NCBI GenBank assembly: GCA_020849795.1
Contig: JADZFR010000006.1
Coordinates: 46,900 to 110,899, forward strand
Length of the DNA stretch: 64,000 nt
Reading direction: 5' to 3'
DNA from: Planctomycetota bacterium
GTDB taxonomy: Bacteria; Planctomycetota; UBA8742; UBA2392
Shown in pieces: positions 45,463 to 53,636 of the stretch. The notes under the pieces were generated by a model, which saw only the letters and a list, made by a program, of their open reading frames with translations, was not told where the DNA came from and did no database searches. Made by a program: the position numbers and the translations under genes. The stretch's first letter is position 1. Every line of letters begins with the position of its first letter.

Positions 45463-45468
45463 TATACT
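45463..45468 (+). promoter_or_regulatory. Predicted -10 box of the 45475 gene (likely leaderless)
   Basis: TATACT followed by 6 nt and the ATG at 45475. A TTGGCT at 45436 is 21 nt away, too far for a standard -35. Confidence 0.5.
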
Positions 45469-45474
45469 CGACGC

Positions 45475-45864
45475 ATGCGAGTGACTGCCCACTGTGCATG
45501 CGGATGGCAGCGCAGCCTGAGCCCGTGTTATGCGGGTAGACAGCTGCGGTGTCCCGCCTGCAATCGCGTCGTGCCGGCACTGCGAGTGCCCGCGGCGGGT
45601 GCCAGGCGGCGTGCGGCGCCCTTCCGCCGGCCGGTGCGGAGCGCGGCATGGTGGCAACGCGCCTTGCTGGCGCTGGTGGTGGTGGTCGCGGGCCAGACGC
45701 TTGCGTCCTACGAAATCGCGAACAGCATGGACCGTCTGCGCGATCTTGAGCGCACCGGGCCGCAGCCCACGCCTACCGAGCCCGAAACAACGCGCTCTGC
45801 GCCGCCCCGGTTTCAGACCATGCCCACACCCGAACGCGACATCGACCGCGTCGATGAGTTCTAG
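45475..45864 (+). CDS. Small zinc-ribbon membrane protein
   Basis: 129 residues. Zinc ribbon with C7, C9, C26 and C29 (first pair CxC, then X16, CX2C), followed by an Arg/Ala-rich stretch, one membrane helix (about 61-77, RALLALVVVVAGQTLAS) and a Thr/Pro/Glu-rich exported tail of about 45 residues with no fold. The ATG at 45475 is set by the -10 box 6 nt upstream; the frame is open earlier but without support. It belongs to the same zinc-ribbon plus helix group as the genes at 11115, 17231, 18964 and 62604. Function unknown. Confidence 0.75.
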   Translation: MRVTAHCACGWQRSLSPCYAGRQLRCPACNRVVPALRVPAAGARRRAAPFRRPVRSAAWWQRALLALVVVVAGQTLASYEIANSMDRLRDLERTGPQPTPTEPETTRSAPPRFQTMPTPERDIDRVDEF

Positions 45865-45915
45865 CGCGCGTCGCGCGCCGTCGTTACCATCGCGCCTCGA
45901 AAGACGGAGGCCAAG

Positions 45916-46557
45916 ATGTACCGGACTACCTGCTTGTTGCTGATTGCGTTGGCCTTGGCCGGTTGTGGTGGCGGCGCCGTGAACAACCAGCCCGCGGGCG
46001 ACACGACCGGCGGCTGTAAACCCGCGCCGGTCAATGATGCAGCCCCGGCCAACAAGGCCGACAATGGACCCGACGTGCCGGTAGAAGACCCGTACCTGTA
46101 CCAGAAGGTAAAGGCCGCGCCGGTCGGCGGATGGGTTGCCTTGAGCAAAGACGGTCGCTCGGAATTGCTCAAGCACACCAAGCCGGACCTGCCAAAGGGA
46201 CTGAAGTATGTGGCTGGCGTCTGCAACACCAAGGCGCCCGGCGGCACAGAAAGCGAATCACACTGGAATGACTGGCTGAAGCAGGCTGCCGGCGCGATTC
46301 TGTACCACGCCGACCCCGACCTGATGGACCTTGCGGCGGCGGTGAAAGAGTATGCGCCGAAGATTGCCGCGGGCGTGCCTGAGGTAAAGTCAGAAGGTGA
46401 AATCGCGTGGGCAGCAATGCAGGGCGGGGAAGTGCTGGTCATCGCGCTGAAAAACAAACTTGGTACTTACATCGTGGTCGGCATCATCCTGGCATCGGAC
46501 TCGGACGAGCAGGCGAGCACGATTCGGCAGTGGGCATCCAGCATTGAAACGGAATAG
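45916..46557 (+). CDS. Lipoprotein of unknown function
   Basis: 213 residues; GGAGG 6 nt before the ATG. Lipobox LALAGC (C17), then a Gly/Asn/Pro/Ala linker to about residue 55, then one alpha/beta domain (VGGWVALSKDGRSELLKHTK, WNDWLKQAAGAILYH, EVLVIALKNKLGTYIVVGII). No known family recognised. The 34-residue basic protein follows after 8 nt, and both are probably on one transcript. Confidence 0.8.
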   Translation: MYRTTCLLLIALALAGCGGGAVNNQPAGDTTGGCKPAPVNDAAPANKADNGPDVPVEDPYLYQKVKAAPVGGWVALSKDGRSELLKHTKPDLPKGLKYVAGVCNTKAPGGTESESHWNDWLKQAAGAILYHADPDLMDLAAAVKEYAPKIAAGVPEVKSEGEIAWAAMQGGEVLVIALKNKLGTYIVVGIILASDSDEQASTIRQWASSIETE

Positions 46558-46565
46558 GAACGATC

Positions 46566-46670
46566 ATGGGATACAACAGCAGCAAGAAGGGCCACCTCAA
46601 GAACAAGCGCGCGAAGATGAAGCGCGCCAAAGAACGCAAGCGCAAGGAAGGTCTGGAAAAGAAGAAGTAA
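46566..46670 (+). CDS. 34-residue very basic protein
   Basis: MGYNSSKKGHLKNKRAKMKR and a further 14 residues; half of the residues are Lys or Arg. TAGGAAC lies just before the ATG, and the stop is followed by a 37-nt gap to alr. The composition suggests an RNA- or ribosome-binding peptide, like tiny ribosomal proteins (bTHX, or the AURKAIP1/COX24 group), but I see no clear match. It is easily missed in annotation. Confidence 0.65.
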   Translation: MGYNSSKKGHLKNKRAKMKRAKERKRKEGLEKKK

Positions 46671-46707
46671 CTAACCTCGGGAATCGGCAATCGGGAATCG
46701 GTTCCCT

Positions 46708-47802
46708 ATGCACCGCGTCTGGGCTGAAATCGACACCGCTTCCGTGCGCCACAACCTTCGCGCGATCCGCGCCCGCGCGCCCGGCGCCAAGGTGATGGCG
46801 GTACTCAAGGCCAACGCCTACGGCCACGGCGCCGTCGAGATGGCGCGTCTGCTGGTGGCGCAAGGCATCGATCACCTGGGTGTCGGCGACAGCGGCGAGG
46901 CCCTGGAGTTGCGCGACGCGGGCATCACCGCGCCCATTCTGATCGTGGGCGGCATCATTCCCGGCGAAATGCCGCGCGTGGTCGAGAACAGCATCGAGGT
47001 CAACCTGCACACCGGGCAGATGGCCAGCGAACTCAACGCCGAAGCCGAACGCCAGGGCCGCGCCGTGCGCGTCCACCTCAAAATCGACACCGGCATGGGT
47101 CGACTGGGCATGCAACCCTTTGAAGCCGTGCCCTTTCTGCACAGCCTGCGCAGCCTGCGCAACCTCGAGCTGGTGGGCATTTGCACGCACTTCAGTTCGC
47201 CGTATGAGGAAAACCCGGCGTTCACCCAGCGCCAGATTGAGTACTTCAACCTCGCTGTCGAAGTCGCCGACCGGCTTGGCTATGGCGGATTGGCGTTGCA
47301 CGCCAGCTCTAGCCTCGCAATCTGGAACCACCCGCTGGCGCACTTCAACCTGGTACGCACCGGCATCGCGTTGTGGGGCCTGTTGCCAGGCGGAGAAGCC
47401 GGCTGGGAGCAGGCGTTGAAACCCGTCCTCGCGCTGAAGAGCCGCATCCTGTTTCTCAAGGATGTGCCTGAGGGGACACCCATCGGCTACAACCGCACCT
47501 ATTACACGCCGGCGCCGATGCGCATTGCTACGCTGCCCGTGGGCTACAACGACGGTTACCGCACCAGCCTGAGCAACCGGGCGCAGGTGCTGGTGCGTGG
47601 CAGCCGCTGCCCGGTGGTCGGCCGCGTAAGCATGGATTACACCACGATCGATGTGGGCCATGTGCCCGAAGCCGCCGTAGGCGATGAAGTCACCCTGGTC
47701 GGCGATGGCATCAGCCTTTACGACGTTGCGGCGTGGGCTGAAGCCATCCCTTACGAGATCTTGTGTGGAATAGGCCGCCGCGTGGCGCGGGTTTACAGTT
47801 AG
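46708..47802 (+). CDS. alr: Alanine racemase
   Basis: PLP enzyme making D-alanine for peptidoglycan. 364 residues, normal. The PLP lysine is K34 in VMAVLKANAYGHGAVEMAR. HLKIDTGMGRLGM, a second-site region HASSSLAIWNHP, and the C-terminal catalytic Tyr in GRVSMDYTTIDVG (about 308-320) are present. Start ATG at 46708 gives MHRVWAEIDTASVRHNLRAI, as in the family. A flavin reductase-like gene follows after 9 nt. It shows that the host makes or remodels peptidoglycan. Confidence 0.97.
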   Translation: MHRVWAEIDTASVRHNLRAIRARAPGAKVMAVLKANAYGHGAVEMARLLVAQGIDHLGVGDSGEALELRDAGITAPILIVGGIIPGEMPRVVENSIEVNLHTGQMASELNAEAERQGRAVRVHLKIDTGMGRLGMQPFEAVPFLHSLRSLRNLELVGICTHFSSPYEENPAFTQRQIEYFNLAVEVADRLGYGGLALHASSSLAIWNHPLAHFNLVRTGIALWGLLPGGEAGWEQALKPVLALKSRILFLKDVPEGTPIGYNRTYYTPAPMRIATLPVGYNDGYRTSLSNRAQVLVRGSRCPVVGRVSMDYTTIDVGHVPEAAVGDEVTLVGDGISLYDVAAWAEAIPYEILCGIGRRVARVYS

Positions 47803-47811
47803 GAGGCTGAC

Positions 47812-48291
47812 ATGCCAGACGCTTCACCCGACATGCAGGCGCTTGGCCGCATTCCTACCGGCCTGTACATCATTACCGCCGAAAACAACGGCCAGCGCGC
47901 GGGCTTTCTCGCCAGTTGGGTTTGCCAAGCCGGCTTTTCGCCGCCCGCCGTCACGGTCGCCGTCAAGCAAGACCGGCCGATCATGCGCCAGATGGGCCGC
48001 GGTGCCCACTTTGCCGTGAACCTGCTGGGCAAAGACGACAAGGCCATCATGGGCCGCTTCGCGCGCGGCTTCGACATTGGGCAAGACCCCTTTGCCGGCA
48101 GCCAGATTGAGCGCACCGACAACAATACGCCGTACCTGCCCGACGCGCTGGGTTTTCTCGAGTGCCGCGTGCTGCGAGTGATGGAACCAAGCACTGAGCA
48201 CAACATCATCGCAGCCGAAGTCATTGGCGGCCGCATGTTGAAAGAAGGCGAGCCCTGGGTCCACGTGCGCAAGTCAGGCGAGCATTATTGA
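47812..48291 (+). CDS. Flavin reductase-like domain protein
   Basis: 159 residues, AGGAGG 5 nt before the ATG. FMN-binding split-barrel of the flavin reductase-like family: GRIPTGLYIITAENNGQRAG, FLASWVCQAGFSPPAVTVAV, and GAHFAVNLLGKDDKAIMGRF. It would bind FMN and reduce flavins or a small substrate with NAD(P)H. It follows alr by 9 nt and precedes the CoA-binding gene by 19 nt, so the three probably share a transcript. Confidence 0.9.
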   Translation: MPDASPDMQALGRIPTGLYIITAENNGQRAGFLASWVCQAGFSPPAVTVAVKQDRPIMRQMGRGAHFAVNLLGKDDKAIMGRFARGFDIGQDPFAGSQIERTDNNTPYLPDALGFLECRVLRVMEPSTEHNIIAAEVIGGRMLKEGEPWVHVRKSGEHY

Positions 48292-48310
48292 CCGCCAGGG
48301 AAAGAGTGCG

Positions 48311-48718
48311 ATGGATGAAGCCTGCCAAATCCTCAAGTCTGCCCGCCGCATCGCTGTGCTGGGCATGTCGCCCAAGGCGCATCGCACCAGCCACGCCATT
48401 GCCATGTACATGAAAGGTGCGGGCTACGAGATCATCCCCGTCAACCCCGGCCACGACGAAATCGAGGGCCTGCGATGCTACCGCGCACTGCAAGCCGTGC
48501 CCGGCCCCGTGGACATTGTTGACGTGTTCCGCGCCGCCGAGCACGAGCACGAAGTCTGCACCGACGTGTTGGCCATGGACCCGCTGCCCAAAGCCGTCTG
48601 GTTTCAGTTGAACGCCGGCGGCTGGGAAGTCGAAGGCAAACTGCGCGACCACGGCATTCAGGTGTTCGTCGACAGTTGCATCAAGGTCGTCCACAGCCTT
48701 TGCGCCGGGCGGCGGTGA
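48311..48718 (+). CDS. CoA-binding domain protein (YccU family)
   Basis: 135 residues, a stand-alone Rossmann-type CoA-binding domain. IAVLGMSPKAHRTSHAIAMY, GYEIIPVNPGHDEIEGLRCY and PGPVDIVDVFRA are family signatures, and the C-terminus has the VDSCIKV motif with a conserved Cys. Relatives bind CoA in vitro; the cellular role is not known. It ends 3 nt before the stop of the convergent 48722 gene. Confidence 0.92.
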   Translation: MDEACQILKSARRIAVLGMSPKAHRTSHAIAMYMKGAGYEIIPVNPGHDEIEGLRCYRALQAVPGPVDIVDVFRAAEHEHEVCTDVLAMDPLPKAVWFQLNAGGWEVEGKLRDHGIQVFVDSCIKVVHSLCAGRR

Positions 48719-48721
48719 GCA

Positions 48722-50503
48722 TCAGTCGCCGGGCGGGGTCTTCGTGGGTGGCTTGCTGATGTCGAGCTTGACTTCGGCTGAGGGGGCGTCGGGAGTAAGC
48801 TCGAAGGCTTGCTGCCAAAGCGAGCCTTTGACCAGCACCCCCCGGGCATAGACGACGTACTTGCCGTAATGCAGGTCGGCGAACACCAACTCGCCACTGC
48901 TGGGTACCTGGACCGCCTTGAACGCGATGCCATTGCCATAGGCCATCACGCCGCACACGAGCCCGTTGAAATCGCCCTCACCCGAGATTCGGACCCGAAG
49001 CTTGCCTTCGTCACCCGCATAGCGCCGCAGGGTGATGGAACCCAGGTCAAGGGTTTCGCCCGGCTTTGCGAAGTAGCTGACCTGTTTGGCTTCGAATCCT
49101 TTGGCCTGAACAACCAATGCCTGATTGCCGGGCGCAAGGTCTTCAAAGCGAATTACGCCCGCTGCATCGGCTGTGGCGAACGTGCCCTTTGATACGGGTT
49201 TGGAATAACGCTGCGGGTCTTCCCACGAGACAGTCTGGCGGGCGTAGCGCTGGGCAATGGCGGGCACCACGGGCAGATTCTGTTCGTCCACGACACGCAG
49301 GCGAACGACCGCGGGTCGTGCCGGCCTTGCATCGACGTCGTTTACCACATCATCGGTGAGTTCAATCTCGCCGGACGTCCAGGCCAGTTCGCCCTCGACA
49401 TACACACGGACGGTCCTCGGCAGCGAGATCGGTTTGGAAAGCCAGATACCGTTGCCGGTCTGCCTGAAATCCGCCTGTGGAAAGCTGTACTGATCGAGCA
49501 CCCGAACCCGCAGAGTCACGTCGTCGGGCACATCGCTGAAACTGATGCGGAGGGTCGCCCCGCGTCGTTCTTCTTCGGGCAGCACGATGTTGATTTCTCT
49601 GGTGGAGGCATCCACTAGCTGTCGAACGGACATCGTGGTGGCCCACCCCAGGCGGGAAGCGGCCACGACAACCTGAATGAATGACGGATAGGGCACGCCC
49701 TGGATTTCAAAGCGGCCTCGCGGGTCGAGCGGAAGGTCGTTGACGGACCATAGGCTCCGATGCTTCTGATTGCGCTGCGGTTCGGCCTCCCATAGCGTGT
49801 AGCTGATTGCGCCGGCCACCGGCAAACCGTCGCTGAACGAGCAGCGGACGCTGACTGCGGCTGCTGACTTGCAGTAGATTTTGAAGTCTGCCTCTTGTTG
49901 CGTCCATCGGACAACAATCAAACCCCCGGCAATGACGGCAAGGACTGTTGGGGGCTCATCGCCGCCAACGATGACCCAGTCTTCGTCGGCGCACTTGACC
50001 ACGACGTAGCGCACGATCGGTGCCTTTATCGTGGCGATGCCACCTTCGTCTGTGACGAACTCGCTAGAAAGGTCTTTGCTTGTGACGCGGGTGGATGGAC
50101 CCATGACTTCTGTGGGCTCAAAGAAAGCGTATTGAAATCGCGTGCTTTTAAGTACGTCGCCCGTCTCAATGTCGGTGACAACGATGCGTATGAACCGCAC
50201 ATGCAGGTCATCCGGTTCGGTTGCTGCGTCGGGTAAGGCGACATCGCCTTCATCAGGCGCAACTGTACCCGTCACGGGCACGTCAGTGTCAGCAGGCTGC
50301 GGGGGAGTGACCTGTTTGGCTGCGCTGTCGGGCTCCGGTTCGCTAACGGAGCCACCGGTTTCAGACGCGTCGTTGCCGGTGGCATTGTCGTTCTCTGCCC
50401 AATCGTTCACGAGAAAAACAGCCAGCACCACAGCACCGACCACAACGAAGAGGCCGATAGTGGCGATCAAACGCTGCCGGTAGTTGACCGAACTAGCCGC
50501 CAA
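48722..50503 (-). CDS. Membrane-anchored protein with repeated beta-sandwich regions
   Basis: About 593 residues. The start is uncertain: TTG at 50503 has AGAGG 6 nt upstream and overlaps the 50493-50882 gene by 11 nt; an ATG at 50569 would overlap by 77 nt. After the start comes a membrane helix (about 12-33, IATIGLFVVVGAVVLAVFLV), a Glu/Pro/Thr-rich linker, and several beta-rich segments like carboxypeptidase-regulatory or Cna-B folds (RVLDQYSFPQAD, VVDEQNLPVV, RFEDLAPGNQALVVQAKGF). Probably an envelope protein binding a partner; function unknown. Confidence 0.72.
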   Translation of the reverse strand: MAASSVNYRQRLIATIGLFVVVGAVVLAVFLVNDWAENDNATGNDASETGGSVSEPEPDSAAKQVTPPQPADTDVPVTGTVAPDEGDVALPDAATEPDDLHVRFIRIVVTDIETGDVLKSTRFQYAFFEPTEVMGPSTRVTSKDLSSEFVTDEGGIATIKAPIVRYVVVKCADEDWVIVGGDEPPTVLAVIAGGLIVVRWTQQEADFKIYCKSAAAVSVRCSFSDGLPVAGAISYTLWEAEPQRNQKHRSLWSVNDLPLDPRGRFEIQGVPYPSFIQVVVAASRLGWATTMSVRQLVDASTREINIVLPEEERRGATLRISFSDVPDDVTLRVRVLDQYSFPQADFRQTGNGIWLSKPISLPRTVRVYVEGELAWTSGEIELTDDVVNDVDARPARPAVVRLRVVDEQNLPVVPAIAQRYARQTVSWEDPQRYSKPVSKGTFATADAAGVIRFEDLAPGNQALVVQAKGFEAKQVSYFAKPGETLDLGSITLRRYAGDEGKLRVRISGEGDFNGLVCGVMAYGNGIAFKAVQVPSSGELVFADLHYGKYVVYARGVLVKGSLWQQAFELTPDAPSAEVKLDISKPPTKTPPGD

Positions 50504-50882
50504 AGGGAACCTCTGTGAAGGCAGAGTCTTCGATGAACTGAATCTGTGGCGGGCTGCCGGCCCACGCACAGACCGCGCTGGCCAGTGACCCGCCTGCGCT
50601 TCCGCCGATGGGATTGCTCAAGCCAGGGTCTATATCGCACTCGACTTCTACAGCAAGCTCGGCTCTCGCCTCGTTCGTAACCAGTGTGTACATGTACAGG
50701 GTCTCGATCTCACCCTCCATGTCGATGGACATGTCTCCAAGCTCGGCATTGCATTCCAGTGTGTTCCAAGTGGCCTCATTCGTGGCTGGCGAAACTGCGT
50801 AGTTTGTGTAGTCGGGCTCGGACGCCGTCCAGTCCGCGTGAGCTCTGAACGTAAGTATAGCCATGGCTGCGAGCGAGAGCAC
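50493..50882 (-). CDS. Small secreted protein of unknown function
   Basis: 129 residues from a GTG at 50882, giving a signal peptide (MLSLAAMAILTFRAHA, cut before DW). The mature part is acidic with Cys at about 44, 82 and 104, and Thr/Tyr-rich strands (EIETLYMYTLVTNEARAEL). The gene overlaps the start of the membrane-anchored protein, so both are one unit. No family recognised; the start is uncertain since no Shine-Dalgarno is visible. Confidence 0.65.
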   Translation of the reverse strand: MLSLAAMAILTFRAHADWTASEPDYTNYAVSPATNEATWNTLECNAELGDMSIDMEGEIETLYMYTLVTNEARAELAVEVECDIDPGLSNPIGGSAGGSLASAVCAWAGSPPQIQFIEDSAFTEVPFGG

Positions 50883-51062
50883 GAGCGTTCAGGTTTGCAT
50901 CCCGCGTGACTCCGCGCGGCCTTGGCCTCACTCAAGCCCCGCCTCCCGCGAGCAGAAGTCATCGCCAAACATCAGGTTTCTTGCCTTTGCCGCCCCTTGC
51001 AGCAGTGTTGACACAAGCGCCAGCCGGACGAAACTCGACGTACTACTGCCACAAGGCCCCGT

Positions 51063-52568
51063 ATGAACCGGTTTTACGACGAAGTTCACGCCTTCATCCG
51101 CACCAACGACCTGTTCGACCGCGGCGAGAACATCCTCGTCGCCTTCTCGGGCGGGCCTGACAGCATGTTCCTTACCGACGCGCTGCTGCAGATCAGCAAC
51201 ACCTACCGCTACGGCTGGGACGTGACCCTGGCGCACCTCAACCACGGCATTACCGACGCTGCCGACCGCAACGAGGAGTTCTGCCGCAAGGTCGCCAAAG
51301 ACCGCTTCAACCTGCCGCTGGTGGTGCGCCGCGTGTCGATCCCGATGATGCTGGACTCGGGCAAGTTCAAGGGCATGAACCTGGAGACCCTGGGCCGCCG
51401 CGAACGCTACCGGCTGTTCGTCGACACCTGTCGCGACAAACACATCGCCAAGCTCGCCACCGGCCACCAGCTTGACGACCAGGCCGAAACCGTGCTGATG
51501 CGCGCGATTTCAGGCTCGTGGCTTACCGGCATCAGCGGCATCCCGGTGCGCCGCACGCTCAGCCGCGACCTGAAACTTGAGGTGGTGCGCCCGCTGCTGC
51601 GCGTCTCGCGCCAGAATATCGAAGAGTGGATGCAGGCCGAAGCCGTGCCTGTGTTCGAAGACCCCAGCAACAAAGACCCGCGCTATTCGCGCAACAAGGT
51701 GCGGCACATGCTGATGCCGCTGCTGGCCAAAGAGTTCAACCCGGGTGTCAAGCAGCACCTGGCGGCGCTTGGCCTGCAAGCGCAGGAACTTGAGCAGGAA
51801 TTGCAGCAGAATGCCGCCCGCTTTCTTGAGCCCCCCGTACACCGCGGCAATGAAAGCGTCGTGCGCGTGAGCATTGAACGGCTGCGCGCGCAGGGGCCGC
51901 TTGCCCAGCGCTACATCCTGCGCAACGCACTGCAAAGCGTGGGCCTGCCCGTGCGAGAGGTGACCCACCGCCGCGTCGAGCGTGTGCGCGACCTGCTTTC
52001 CAGCGAACGCCGCGGCATGGTCGTCAAGCTCAGCGACGGCGCGACCGTCATGCTGGATGACGCCGACATCGTCGTGAAGATCACGCACACCACCACCCTG
52101 CCCGAGTACATCACGCCCGCCGAGTTCCAGATCGGGCGCGACGGCACCTGGGCCGCCGACGTTGACCGCGGGCCCGTGGCGCGCATCGTGGCCGAGATGA
52201 TGGCGATGCCCAGCGGCGGCTTGAACCAGTTGCTTGAGGAAAAGGGCGCCGAGGTCGAGTACCTGGACGCCGAAAAAGTCCTGTTCCCGCTGTTCGTGCG
52301 CGGCCGCAAGGATGGCGACCGCGTACAGCCGCTGGGCATGGAAGGCGAAAAGAAGCTCCAGGACGTGCTCGTCGACAACAAGGTCCCGCGCGAAGAACGC
52401 GAGTTGGTGCCGCTGGTCTGCGACTCAAGCGGTCTGCTGGTCGTTTGCGGCAACACGATCGCGCACCGCGCGCGTGTCACGCCCGTGACGTCGCAGGTGA
52501 TGAAGCTGACGGCAATTCCGCGAACCGGCGGAAGCGAAGCCAGCGGGTTCTTGCCGCCGATTACGTAA
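51063..52568 (+). CDS. tilS: tRNA(Ile)-lysidine synthase TilS
   Basis: Converts C34 of tRNA-Ile(CAU) to lysidine with ATP, so it reads AUA. 501 residues. The PP-loop is AFSGGPDSMF (27-36). ATGHQLDDQAETVLMRAI, LKLEVVRPLLRVSRQNIEEW, and DPSNKDPRYSRNKVRHMLMP are typical. The C-terminal domain ends VPREERELVPLVCDSSGLLV. Start ATG at 51063; the gene diverges from the 50493 gene. It overlaps the next gene tail to tail by 8 nt. Confidence 0.96.
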   Translation: MNRFYDEVHAFIRTNDLFDRGENILVAFSGGPDSMFLTDALLQISNTYRYGWDVTLAHLNHGITDAADRNEEFCRKVAKDRFNLPLVVRRVSIPMMLDSGKFKGMNLETLGRRERYRLFVDTCRDKHIAKLATGHQLDDQAETVLMRAISGSWLTGISGIPVRRTLSRDLKLEVVRPLLRVSRQNIEEWMQAEAVPVFEDPSNKDPRYSRNKVRHMLMPLLAKEFNPGVKQHLAALGLQAQELEQELQQNAARFLEPPVHRGNESVVRVSIERLRAQGPLAQRYILRNALQSVGLPVREVTHRRVERVRDLLSSERRGMVVKLSDGATVMLDDADIVVKITHTTTLPEYITPAEFQIGRDGTWAADVDRGPVARIVAEMMAMPSGGLNQLLEEKGAEVEYLDAEKVLFPLFVRGRKDGDRVQPLGMEGEKKLQDVLVDNKVPREERELVPLVCDSSGLLVVCGNTIAHRARVTPVTSQVMKLTAIPRTGGSEASGFLPPIT

Positions 52569-52905
52569 GTTCGCGCAGGATGGCCTTGGTGTGAGGGCCG
52601 TAGAACGGGTCGTCTTTCAGGTCCGTGGCGCGGGCCTTTACGTCGAAAATGTTGCTGGCGCTTTCGAGCGTAGTGACGGCTTTTTCAGGGTCCATGTCAA
52701 ACCCGGCCAGATAGGTCGGCAGGTCGTCACAGGTAATCAGGTACTCGCCCAAGCCGCGCAGATGCAGCACAACTTTCGCGGCGTACACGTCGGCGCCCTG
52801 GGTGCTGGTGTCGCGCGCCCAATGCTGTACCGCCTGCGCGGTCATGCGCGCGGCTTGCCACTCGGCAAACACGCGGCGAATCTCGGCTCGAAGGGCGTCG
52901 GACAT
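52561..52905 (-). CDS. Small helical protein of unknown function
   Basis: 114 residues from the ATG at 52905. Mostly alpha-helical (LRAEIRRVFAEWQAARMTAQ, ADVYAAKVVLHLRGLGEYLI), with an ITCDDLPTYLAGFDMD turn. No family recognised. Tail-to-tail with tilS. It has no visible Shine-Dalgarno. The upstream 180 nt carry GGGTTC-type short repeats rather than a clear promoter. Confidence 0.65.
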   Translation of the reverse strand: MSDALRAEIRRVFAEWQAARMTAQAVQHWARDTSTQGADVYAAKVVLHLRGLGEYLITCDDLPTYLAGFDMDPEKAVTTLESASNIFDVKARATDLKDDPFYGPHTKAILRELT

Positions 52906-53085
52906 GGATTGAAGTATCCCGATTTTGGGCGTGCTTGGGAAGGTGGAACATGGGGGCATGTGAGTTCTGGGTTGGGGGTGTAGGGTTCAGGGTCTTGGGT
53001 TCTGGGGTGGCGGCGGTACATTTACTCGGAACTCGGCCTTTCTCACGAAGCCTTGGCGACGTGGGAAGCTCGGAACTCCGAACTC

Positions 53086-53478
53086 ATGTTCGACTTTCTT
53101 GAAAAACTTGAGCCCTACTCCAGCTACCGGTTCATCCTGGGCCTGGTGCTGACCGGCATGACGGTCTACTGGCTGATCACCAGCCTGGGCAGCATTCGCA
53201 CGTTCAAGGCCTTCGTGCGCGACCTGAACATGCAGGTCAATGACCAGCGGCTGTTCGCGGACGTGCGCAAGATTCTTGAGCCCGACTATGACGTCAGCGT
53301 GCTGCCGCCGCTCAAGGCCAAGCCGGGGCAGATCATCAAGTTAAGCCTGATCACGGTGGTGCTGCGCATGGCAGGCTGGCGCACGTTCAAGCGCGTGTGG
53401 CCCGAGTTGCTGGGCTGCCTGGTGCTGGGCCCGGCGTGCCTGTATGCGTACTGGCTGGTGTTCAGCGCCGAGCTGTAG
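53086..53478 (+). CDS. Small membrane protein
   Basis: 130 residues from the ATG at 53086 (MFDFLEKLEPYSSYRF; an earlier ATG at 53053 is possible). Two or three membrane helices: about 17-38 (ILGLVLTGMTVYWLITSLGS), about 88-98 and about 106-126 (LGCLVLGPACLYAYWLVFSA), with a cytosolic segment between (KAFVRDLNMQVNDQRLFADV). No family recognised. It lies before the hairpin array that precedes glyQS. Confidence 0.7.
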   Translation: MFDFLEKLEPYSSYRFILGLVLTGMTVYWLITSLGSIRTFKAFVRDLNMQVNDQRLFADVRKILEPDYDVSVLPPLKAKPGQIIKLSLITVVLRMAGWRTFKRVWPELLGCLVLGPACLYAYWLVFSAEL

Positions 53479-53527
53479 CCTGCAACCAACGCCCCTTGCA
53501 AAACGTTGCCATGCTGGTAGCAACCGT

Positions 53528-53621
53528 GATGCGGGCGCCTCGCCCGCAAGTGTCGCGTACGTCTCTTGCGCGACAAGGCAGGCGGGGCGCCTGCCACCCG
53601 TGCGGGCTGGGAGCCCGCATC
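53528..53621. repeat. Array of four short hairpins (REP-like)
   Basis: Four perfect stems stand in a row: GCGGGCG/CGCCCGC (53531-53547), TGTCGCG/CGCGACA (53551-53575), GGCAGGC/GCCTGCC (53577-53595), TGCGGGCT/AGCCCGCA (53601-53619). The outer GATGCGGGC and GCCCGCATC ends also pair. This is the build of REP/BIME-type mobile repeats, just before the glyQS ribosome-binding site. Confidence 0.7.
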
Positions 53622-53636
53622 ACAGAAGGAGCAACC

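Noticed and set aside
52930..53010. A minisatellite of GGGTTC units before the 53086 gene
   Set aside because: The units (GGGTTCTGGG, GGGTTCAGGG) are few and irregular; only short degenerate sequence is supported.
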